Source of the DNA: RGIG4140 sp045655105
GTDB taxonomy: Bacteria > Pseudomonadota > Alphaproteobacteria > CAAHEQ01 > UBA3637
DNA: 8,654 nucleotides
Direction of reading: 5' to 3'
NCBI GenBank assembly: GCA_045655105.1
Contig: JAZOOQ010000012.1
Coordinates: 1 to 8,654 of the forward strand
Under the pieces are notes generated by a model, which made no database searches, had not been told where the DNA came from, and worked only from the letters and a program-made list of their open reading frames with translations. A program made the position numbers and the translations under genes. Below, piece by piece: positions 1-5,263 of this stretch; the first letter of the stretch is position 1; each line of letters opens with the position of its first letter.

Positions 1-93
1 TATAATTAAAGAATTAAATTTTATTTTATAACAAATAAAATATTCATATTTTCAATATATTATCAATGTTTTTTAAAGCTTTTATTTAAGAAA

Positions 94-124
94 AAAACAC
101 CCCAAAAAACTTTTGGAGTGTTTT
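94..124 (-). terminator. Intrinsic terminator after the tpiA operon
   Basis: Two 14-base arms at 94-107 and 111-124 enclose a 3-base loop. Read on the minus strand the arms pair fully, with one G-U wobble; read on the plus strand that position is a C-A mismatch, so the structure is oriented for minus-strand transcripts. Its 3' arm runs into a U tract in the minus direction. It lies 17 bp beyond the stop codon at 141 and closes the tpiA and small-protein transcript. Bases 1-90 beyond it are very AT-rich and I see no gene there. Confidence 0.8.
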
Positions 125-140
125 AAAATGATATCAAAAA

Positions 141-722
141 TTATTTAACGCAAGAATTTAAAGAATCCACTATTCCTTCAGCAAAAATGGTTGACATTTC
201 ATCAACTGTTTGCTGATATTTTTCATCCGAAAAACGCGGCAACACAGAACAAGAAATTCGAATTTTCAAAAAATGATTCTTATAATTCCCATATAACAAC
301 ATATTTGAAATATCTTCATCTTGGCCATAAGCGCCATAAAATTTTGTTTTCCCAACCTTGATATTTTTTTTCTTTTGAACCAAAAAAGAAGCTTGATCTT
401 TTAACAAACGTTGAATTTTAGCATTAGTTAAATGAACTTGGTTATCGCGATAAAGCTGAACTTTTGCATGGCAAAAAGAATTTTGATAGTGATAGGAATA
501 GCCCTGTCCTTTTTGGTTTGCTTCATAATCCCAAAAGGCATCAACATATTGACTTTTTGAAAAATTCAAATCACGCATATCTTGACTAATCAAAACAACT
601 TGAGGCAAGTGAAGCACGCAAGTTGACAGTGTTTGATTTGAAATATTTTGCGCCAAACAGCTTGAACAAACTGATGTGGCAAAAGCAAGAAACATAAAAG
701 AATATATAAATGCCTTTTTCAC
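141..722 (-). CDS. Small exported protein of unknown function, four mature cysteines
   Basis: I do not recognise a family. The 193-residue product opens with a classical Sec signal peptide: two lysines, then a hydrophobic stretch to about residue 18, with likely cleavage after Ala24. Cys22 is not in a good lipobox, so a soluble periplasmic or secreted protein is more likely than a lipoprotein. The mature part keeps four cysteines (35, 84, 158, 191), enough for two disulfides. It is mixed in charge, with aromatic-rich segments around residues 58-80 and no membrane segment. The start codon is GTG at 720-722. AAAGAGG at 729-735 sits six bases upstream and supports this start. The gene follows the tpiA stop by 15 bp and ends just before a terminator, so it is very probably cotranscribed with tpiA, although nothing in the sequence links it to glycolysis. 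That it is a real gene is well supported; its role is open. Confidence 0.82.
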   Translation of the reverse strand: MKKAFIYSFMFLAFATSVCSSCLAQNISNQTLSTCVLHLPQVVLISQDMRDLNFSKSQYVDAFWDYEANQKGQGYSYHYQNSFCHAKVQLYRDNQVHLTNAKIQRLLKDQASFLVQKKKNIKVGKTKFYGAYGQDEDISNMLLYGNYKNHFLKIRISCSVLPRFSDEKYQQTVDEMSTIFAEGIVDSLNSCVK

Positions 723-728
723 AGCAAA

Positions 729-735
729 CCTCTTT
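729..735 (-). promoter_or_regulatory. Ribosome binding site that selects a GTG start
   Basis: The minus strand reads AAAGAGG, followed by a six-base spacer and then GTG at 722-720. No ATG is better placed. The site lies between the tpiA stop codon (738-740) and the downstream start, so the second gene has its own ribosome binding site. Confidence 0.7.
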
Positions 736-737
736 TC

Positions 738-1493
738 TTAAATTTGAGTGGCAGCAATACCCCAGAAATCTTCAACTTTCAAGCTGGCGCCCCCAATTAA
801 AGCACCATCAACATTTGGAACTGAAAGCAATTCTTTTGCATTTGAAGGTTTAACTGAACCACCATATAAAACTTTCATTGTTGAAGCAACTTCTTCACCC
901 AACAAAGATTTGATTTCTTCGCGAATAGCCGTGTGCATTTCTTCAACATCTTGAATTGATGGCACTTTACCTGTTCCAATGGCCCAAACTGGTTCATAAG
1001 CAATCACAGTGTTTTCCCCCGTTGAAACAGAAGGAACGGATTCTTTAATTTGACGGCAAACAACTTCTAAAGCTTTGCCTTCTTCTCTTTCTTCCAATGT
1101 TTCGCCAACGCAAATCACAGGAACCAAGCCTTTTTCAATGGCATTCACTGCTTTTTCACGAACAACTGAATCTGTTTCATGGCGCATTGCTCTTCTTTCA
1201 GAATGGCCAACAATCACATGAGTTGCCCCTAAATCTTTCAATTGAGCGGCAGAAACATCACCTGTATATGCCCCAAAATCTTTTGGAGCAACAGAAACAT
1301 CTTGAGCGCCAAGATAAACACCATCATGTGGCAATTCAGAAACCAATGGCAATAAATTCATCCCTGGGCAAATCAAAACATCAAAATTTCCTTTTTCTTT
1401 TGAAGCAACCTCAAAAACAGCTTTAGCCAAAGCTAAACCATCTGATTTTGTTTGATTCATTTTCCAGTTACCGGCGATTAATTTTCTTCTCAT
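738..1493 (-). CDS. tpiA: Triose-phosphate isomerase
   Basis: This cytoplasmic TIM-barrel enzyme interconverts dihydroxyacetone phosphate and glyceraldehyde 3-phosphate in glycolysis and gluconeogenesis. The 251-residue length is normal for the family. The catalytic set is intact: Asn9 and Lys11 in NWKMN, His97 in GHSERR, and the general base Glu167 in AYEPVWAIGTGK, whose 168-176 part is the mobile loop 6. The phosphate-binding YGGSV (210-214) and GGASL (234-238) are also present. The ATG at 1491-1493 is preceded by AGGAGG at 1498-1503 with a four-base spacer. The gene is followed by a small exported protein in the same transcript. No truncation or missing residue is visible. Function assignment is essentially certain. 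Confidence 0.98.
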   Translation of the reverse strand: MRRKLIAGNWKMNQTKSDGLALAKAVFEVASKEKGNFDVLICPGMNLLPLVSELPHDGVYLGAQDVSVAPKDFGAYTGDVSAAQLKDLGATHVIVGHSERRAMRHETDSVVREKAVNAIEKGLVPVICVGETLEEREEGKALEVVCRQIKESVPSVSTGENTVIAYEPVWAIGTGKVPSIQDVEEMHTAIREEIKSLLGEEVASTMKVLYGGSVKPSNAKELLSVPNVDGALIGGASLKVEDFWGIAATQI

Positions 1494-1567
1494 AAAACCT
1501 CCTAAAATTAAGATAAATCATATATATTTTTTTTCAATCCCTTGATAAAAAAATCCATTTCTTTGGC

Positions 1568-1596
1568 AGAATAGCATAAATCATTTTATTTTTCTA
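1568..1596 (-). promoter_or_regulatory. Candidate sigma70 promoter of tpiA
   Basis: The minus strand shows TAGAAA (1591-1596), a 17-base spacer, and TATTCT (1568-1573) preceded by TGC, an extended -10 arrangement. Each hexamer matches consensus at four of six positions. The predicted leader to the tpiA ATG is roughly 65-70 bases. Other AT-rich pairs exist nearer the gene, for example TTATCA and ATATAT around 1520-1547, so this choice is tentative. I see nothing else in the flanking 1504-1680. Confidence 0.35.
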
Positions 1597-1684
1597 GCAT
1601 CAGTTAAAAATTCATTTATTTCTGATATATATTCCTTAATATCAATATATTACTTAACATTCTTAAAGTTTTACTTTAACGCGA

Positions 1685-1722
1685 TATAATATAATATGGT
1701 GTATAAATATATAATATGGTGT
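1685..1722 (+). repeat. Two-copy AT-rich 12-mer with -10-like hexamers
   Basis: ATAATATGGTGT occurs at 1691-1702 and again, identical, at 1711-1722, a 20-base period. TATAAT hexamers sit at 1685-1690, 1690-1695 and 1710-1715 on the plus strand. The best -35 for the first is CTTAAA (1662-1667, 17-base spacer), which is poor. The element forms the AT-rich edge of the G/T-rich repeat array and could be its promoter, or simply repeat material. Confidence 0.45.
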
Positions 1723-2040
1723 GTGAGATGTTGGATGTAAGGATAAATGTGCGTGGTGTGGAGTGAGGTGTAGTGAGCGAGATGTGGTGCTCTGAGTGTG
1801 AAGAGTTGTAGTGTGTGGCGTGAGATGTGGTGAGCGAGATATGGCTCTCTGGGAATGGAGTGCTGGATATGGTGAGTTGTAGTGTGTGGTGCGCATGGCG
1901 TGAGGTGTGATGAGCGAGATATGGCGCTCTGGGTATGGAGTGCTGGATGTAAAGCGAGATATGGTGCTCTGAGAATGGAGTGCTAGGTGTGGTGCGCGAT
2001 ATATGGCGCTCTGAGTGTGGTGCGTGTGGCGTGAGGAATA
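1691..2040 (+). repeat. G/T-rich, C-poor degenerate tandem repeat array
   Basis: The plus strand from 1721 to 2030 contains, by hand count, 135 G and 29 C in 310 bases, against a strongly AT-rich surrounding. Five related cores lie at 1774-1794, 1831-1851, 1911-1931, 1951-1971 and 1993-2013. The best copy contains GAGCGAGATATGGCGCTC (1912-1929). Core starts are 57, 80, 40 and 42 bases apart, suggesting a basic period near 40. Three cores are followed by variants of GAATGGAGTGCTGGATAT (about 1853, 1933, 1973). A second element, GAGTTGTAGTGTGTGG, is identical at 1803-1818 and 1874-1889. The copies are diverged rather than identical, so this is not a CRISPR array. I find no coding support on either strand. 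The function is unknown: a noncoding transcript, a protein-binding array or a decayed minisatellite all fit. Confidence 0.8.
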
Positions 2041-2124
2041 TCGAGGATGATATATAATGAACAACAGATAGCGGATGAAATACGATAATTGTTTGTGTCG
2101 CGTGATTGAAGCCAGAGGTGGTTC

Positions 2125-2152
2125 TTGAAGTATAGAGATGCTAAAATATAAT
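2125..2152 (+). promoter_or_regulatory. Candidate sigma70 promoter for a small RNA
   Basis: TTGAAG (2125-2130) is separated by 16 bases from a perfect TATAAT (2147-2152) on the plus strand. Transcription would begin near 2159. No plus-strand gene follows, but an intrinsic terminator on the same strand lies about 50 bases further on. Confidence 0.4.
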
Positions 2153-2158
2153 AGAGTG

Positions 2159-2236
2159 AGGAACGAGAAAAACAATAAAATATCAATTAAATAAAATATA
2201 AAAAAGAATACCGCCGACCTAGCGGTTGTTTTTTTT
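2159..2236 (+). ncRNA. Candidate small noncoding RNA
   Basis: A promoter-like sequence (2125-2152) and a plus-strand terminator (2210-2236) bracket about 78 bases with no credible ORF. The predicted RNA would begin with an A/G-rich segment containing GAGGAACGAG. It continues through an A-rich, mostly unstructured body and ends in a short GC hairpin with a U-rich tail, an organisation also seen in Hfq-type small RNAs. Both flanking genes are on the minus strand, so the terminator is not explained by a protein gene. A longer RNA starting in or before the repeat array at 1691-2040 and ending at the same terminator is an alternative. This rests on sequence pattern alone. Confidence 0.3.
2210..2236 (+). 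terminator. Plus-strand intrinsic terminator without an assigned gene
   Basis: ACCGC (2210-2214) pairs with GCGGT (2222-2226) around a seven-base loop, and a T-rich run with eight consecutive T follows to 2236. The stem is only five base pairs but GC-rich. On the minus strand the T run comes only after four other bases, so the plus orientation is favoured. There is no plus-strand protein gene upstream. Confidence 0.6.
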
Positions 2237-2283
2237 CATAAACAAATTACAAACGCTTTATTACCAGAAAATCCATTAAAGGG

Positions 2284-2295
2284 ATTCTTAAGAAT
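2284..2295. other. Perfect 12-bp palindrome
   Basis: ATTCTTAAGAAT is a perfect inverted repeat in the gap between the plus-strand terminator and the ankyrin-gene terminator. It could be a protein-binding site, but at this AT content a chance occurrence is quite possible. Confidence 0.3.
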
Positions 2296-2309
2296 GGTTT
2301 TCTTGTTAC

Positions 2310-2346
2310 AAAAAACCGCCTGTTAAACTTAAACAAGCGGTTTTTT
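2310..2346 (-). terminator. Intrinsic terminator of the ankyrin-repeat gene
   Basis: A 15-base stem (2310-2324 with 2332-2340 plus its T run to 2346) encloses a seven-base loop. On the minus strand the arms pair fully with one G-U wobble; on the plus strand the same position is a C-A mismatch. A-rich and T-rich flanks make it potentially bidirectional. It lies 19 bp beyond the stop codon of the 889-residue gene. Confidence 0.85.
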
Positions 2347-2364
2347 ATGGCTTAAAGAATGAAA

Positions 2365-5034
2365 TTAACTTCTATCCGAAGATGATCTTGAAATTCTGCC
2401 ACCTGTTGCCAACATATTATTCAACTCGGCTGAAGTAATATTTTGAGAAGAATTACCAAGCGTTCCGCCTGTTGTATTCCCATCATTTGTGTTGGTATTC
2501 GAATTAGAATTGGAATTATCATTCGTGTTTGTATTCACAGTTGCCTTTTTCTTATCATCTTTATTGAGCCAACCGCCTTTACGGAAAGCAAAGAATCCAA
2601 GCGCACCAGCCAAGGCAATACCCAATACCCACCAGATCCATTCTTGTTTATACCATGGTGTTTTTTCAGCTTCTGCTTTTGCATGAGCAATATCATTGCC
2701 TGCTTGAACAGGGTTCACCGGTTGAGGGTTCACTGGTTGAAAACCCGGATTCACTGGTTGAGGACCTGGTTGAGGAATATCCGGCGTGAATGTTTGAGTT
2801 GACACTGGGAAAACTTCCTTTAAAGGAGACATCATTTTCTTTTCGCCAGCAGACATTGCCCCTTGGAATTCAGCACCAGATAATTCGCTCAAGGCTGTGG
2901 CAATTTTGCCTTGCAACTCTTTTTTCTTGGTTTCATCTGTTTCTGTTGCAACCTTTTCAAGCAATGAAGCCAATGCCGTATACTTATTACCAAGTTTTTT
3001 GGCATTTTCATCTGAAGAAGCTTTATAATGCGTACCCAAAACTTTATAGCAACTAGCCATCAAAGCAGGATCATTAGCAACAGTTTTTAATGTTTCTGCA
3101 TCTGCAGATTCCAATGCCTTGATAATATCCTCTGCTCTACCAGAAGCAATCGCTTGACGCAATTCTTGAACTTTATCTTTTGGTTTTGAATTTTCAATGA
3201 TGAAATCAATTGCTGTTCTTTCTTCTGGAGATAAAGCATTATATAGAGCAACATCATTTTTAAGATCATTTAAAAGACCAAGAACTTTTGCTTCTGCTTC
3301 TGCCTTCTTTTGTGGATCTGTTGCAGAGTCTGCTTCTTTTTGAGCGTCGCGAAGTTTTTCATACACTTTTTTTAAACCAGTATTCCTTGCTTCTTTATAA
3401 TATTCAAAAGACATATTAAAATAAGCTTGCCTCATTGATGGTTTATTCAATGTGCCTAATTGATTACCATTTAAATCTGCAGCAATGGCTCTGCGCGCAG
3501 CACTCATATCCCCTTTTCCATTTGCCGTTAAAGCAACTTCTAAAGCATTTTCAGCAACAGGATGTTGTGCATTATAGCGATCACGAATTAAATTAAAAAC
3601 CTTAACAGCATCAGCATTGCCACCACTGGCTTGTTGTTCAGCTTTTGCCAAGATTTCATCTGTAACTTGAGGAGGTTTTGTTGGATCTTCGCCTGCGCGA
3701 GCCAACAAGGCTTCAATAACTGCCGGTTTATTTGCAGAATTATCTAATGCATAATCAAGCAATGACCCTGTTTTATCTGCCGCAATTGGGAATGAATCAA
3801 TTGATAAAGAAGCAAGATCTTCATTCAACAACTTATTCATTGTTGCCACATCGCCTTTTTGAACGGCTTCTAAAAGCGCTGGAACTTTTTCTTGTTTAAC
3901 ATATGTGTCTAAAACAAGTTGTTTCACCTCTGCCGGCACATTTGAACTTGGGTTATTAATAAAATCAAGGGTATCTTGTTGAATTTTTGCATTTGCACCC
4001 AACATAGCCTTTACAACATCCAATCCTCTTTCTGAAGAGGCGCATCCTTGAACGGCATAAAACAATGCATTATGATTTTGGCTATCCACTTCATTGATGG
4101 ATGTTTTACAAGCATCTTGTTGCAATAAGTAAAGAGTTAAATCTACTTTACCGTTTCTAGCCGCTTGCATTAAAAGAGTTGACCCCTCTGGGCCTTTAAA
4201 TCCAAGGTCTGCCCCTGCATTCACAAGACTTTGAGTCATTTTTAATTGAGCATCAGCTGGAATACATGGGCTTGCAACTGCATACCACAATGGTGAAAAA
4301 CCAGCACTATCTTTTTTATTTACATCAGCTTTACCTTGAATCAATGCTTGAGCGGCTTCAGCATGACCACAACGAACAGCAACCAAAAGTGGCGTTACCG
4401 TTCTTCCTGAAGCATCTTCTGTTGCTGTAAAATTAATCACTCGACCATTTTGAACTGATGGATGATACTTCACTGTGGATTCCATATTAACCGTTGCATT
4501 TTTTGCAATCAATTCATTAATCCGATCGGCATTTCCAACGCGAGCAGCTTCCATCAAGCTGTTCCATCCACTTGATTGATAAAAATGGCGATTTCCTCCA
4601 GAAAAAAATTCATTCCTCAAATTTTGAAAGTGACCATTCATATCAGAAAAATCTTTGTGTTCAAGCTCGTACTCACGATTTTCAATAACTGATGGCTTTT
4701 CAACATTTCTAGGATAAGCCCCAATTGAATACATAAAAAGATGCGCGGCCATTGTTGAATCAGGTCTGTTAAATTCAAAACCTGGTGCCTCATTACCCAA
4801 CCAAACTTGGTTCACAGCCTCCATCAATTGTGCTTTTTCTTCTAGAGTCAATTCTGACCATTTACGGATAGAAACACCTTGCAAAGTACCCGTATTTTCA
4901 AAATTTTCCCAATGTTCTTCTTCATCAAAATTATCATCATCTAGCTGAGGCATATTCCCCGCATATAAGAAAGGGCATTTCATTAAAATATATCGAACGC
5001 CTGCTCTTACCTCGTCATGATCTGTATTTGCCAT
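2365..5034 (-). CDS. Ankyrin-repeat protein with C-terminal membrane segment
   Basis: The 889-residue protein has no N-terminal signal peptide. Order: an unrecognised acidic N-terminal region (1-150); ankyrin repeats at about 156-185, 210-241, 244-277, 283-315 and 319-351, with a weaker one near 384-415; an Ala/Glu/Lys-rich helical region (455-745) containing two related modules; a Pro-rich linker with QPVNP three times (759-775); one hydrophobic segment (799-817) followed by basic residues; and an Asn/Ser/Thr-rich low-complexity tail (about 831-889). Ankyrin repeats bind other proteins, and in host-associated bacteria many such proteins are effectors, but the partner here cannot be inferred. 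The ATG at 5032-5034 follows AGGAGGAG (5041-5048) by six bases. The gene stands alone between its own promoter and terminator, divergent from a porin gene. I recognise the repeats, not the whole protein. Function, location and any secretion route are open. Confidence 0.9.
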   Translation of the reverse strand: MANTDHDEVRAGVRYILMKCPFLYAGNMPQLDDDNFDEEEHWENFENTGTLQGVSIRKWSELTLEEKAQLMEAVNQVWLGNEAPGFEFNRPDSTMAAHLFMYSIGAYPRNVEKPSVIENREYELEHKDFSDMNGHFQNLRNEFFSGGNRHFYQSSGWNSLMEAARVGNADRINELIAKNATVNMESTVKYHPSVQNGRVINFTATEDASGRTVTPLLVAVRCGHAEAAQALIQGKADVNKKDSAGFSPLWYAVASPCIPADAQLKMTQSLVNAGADLGFKGPEGSTLLMQAARNGKVDLTLYLLQQDACKTSINEVDSQNHNALFYAVQGCASSERGLDVVKAMLGANAKIQQDTLDFINNPSSNVPAEVKQLVLDTYVKQEKVPALLEAVQKGDVATMNKLLNEDLASLSIDSFPIAADKTGSLLDYALDNSANKPAVIEALLARAGEDPTKPPQVTDEILAKAEQQASGGNADAVKVFNLIRDRYNAQHPVAENALEVALTANGKGDMSAARRAIAADLNGNQLGTLNKPSMRQAYFNMSFEYYKEARNTGLKKVYEKLRDAQKEADSATDPQKKAEAEAKVLGLLNDLKNDVALYNALSPEERTAIDFIIENSKPKDKVQELRQAIASGRAEDIIKALESADAETLKTVANDPALMASCYKVLGTHYKASSDENAKKLGNKYTALASLLEKVATETDETKKKELQGKIATALSELSGAEFQGAMSAGEKKMMSPLKEVFPVSTQTFTPDIPQPGPQPVNPGFQPVNPQPVNPVQAGNDIAHAKAEAEKTPWYKQEWIWWVLGIALAGALGFFAFRKGGWLNKDDKKKATVNTNTNDNSNSNSNTNTNDGNTTGGTLGNSSQNITSAELNNMLATGGRISRSSSDRS

Positions 5035-5077
5035 ATCTGTCTCCTCCTAAAAAAATAATAAAAAAACTGTTATTTTA

Positions 5078-5106
5078 ATTATAACCTTAAAAAAAAAGCT
5101 CGTCAA
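5078..5106 (-). promoter_or_regulatory. Near-consensus sigma70 promoter of the ankyrin-repeat gene
   Basis: On the minus strand TTGACG (5101-5106) is followed by exactly 17 bases and then TATAAT (5078-5083), matching consensus at 11 of 12 positions. The expected start point near 5071 gives a leader of about 37 bases that contains the strong AGGAGGAG ribosome binding site. Constitutive, high expression is likely unless repressed. No clear operator is visible. Confidence 0.8.
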
Positions 5107-5222
5107 ATGTTTTTTACATCTTTTTGAAAAATAAAAGTTTTTTAATAGACAAAAAAATATTTAAAATTTTTATTTTTTGATAATCTATTTATTTTTAAGG
5201 CAAAAAGTATGGCTTGCAAGGT

Positions 5223-5228
5223 TAAAAT
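5223..5228 (+). promoter_or_regulatory. Possible -10 element of the porin operon
   Basis: TAAAAT lies 36 bases before the porin ATG and matches the -10 consensus at five of six positions, but no good -35 stands at 16-18 bases upstream. A promoter must lie in the 5107-5250 stretch because the neighbouring gene is divergent. This one is only the best guess, and an activator-dependent promoter would explain the poor -35. Confidence 0.25.
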
Positions 5229-5250
5229 ACATCTCCCATATCATTAAAAA

Positions 5251-5256
5251 AAGGAG
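5251..5256 (+). promoter_or_regulatory. Ribosome binding site that sets the porin start
   Basis: AAGGAG is seven bases upstream of ATG at 5264. The frame is open back to a TTG at 5177, but starting there would place 29 basic, unfavourable residues before the signal peptide. This site, with the signal peptide immediately after the ATG, fixes the true start. Confidence 0.85.
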
Positions 5257-5263
5257 AAAAAAG

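Noticed and set aside
649..722. Lipoprotein signal in the small exported protein
   Set aside because: Residues 19-22 (C-S-S-C) lack the aliphatic -3 residue of a lipobox; ordinary signal peptidase cleavage after Ala24 fits better.
748..1426. Plus-strand reading frames opposite tpiA
   Set aside because: They are shadows of tpiA, whose catalytic motifs are all intact on the minus strand.
1774..2013. CRISPR-like array
   Set aside because: Copies are diverged, spacing is irregular (57, 80, 40, 42), the intervening segments are themselves repeats, and no cas gene is present.
2075..2128. A 17-codon plus-strand frame (ATG to TGA)
   Set aside because: No good ribosome binding site and no supporting context; it is of chance length.
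1663..2186. Two overlapping minus-strand reading frames (170 and 67 codons) across the repeat array
   Set aside because: The minus strand there is A/C/T-rich and poor in G, so stop codons are rare by composition. The products are low-complexity His/Ser/Thr/Pro, two frames are open at once, and there is no ribosome binding site before the starts.
2443..3056. Plus-strand reading frames opposite the 3' part of the ankyrin gene
   Set aside because: They are antisense shadows with no ribosome binding site or recognisable domain; the low-complexity tail and helical region opposite explain the openness.
3087..3269. A 60-codon minus-strand frame inside the ankyrin gene
   Set aside because: It is an out-of-frame shadow with no ribosome binding site and biased composition.
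5177..5263. Upstream extension of the porin gene from TTG at 5177
   Set aside because: It would put 29 basic residues before the signal peptide. AAGGAG seven bases ahead of ATG 5264, directly followed by a normal signal peptide, marks the real start.
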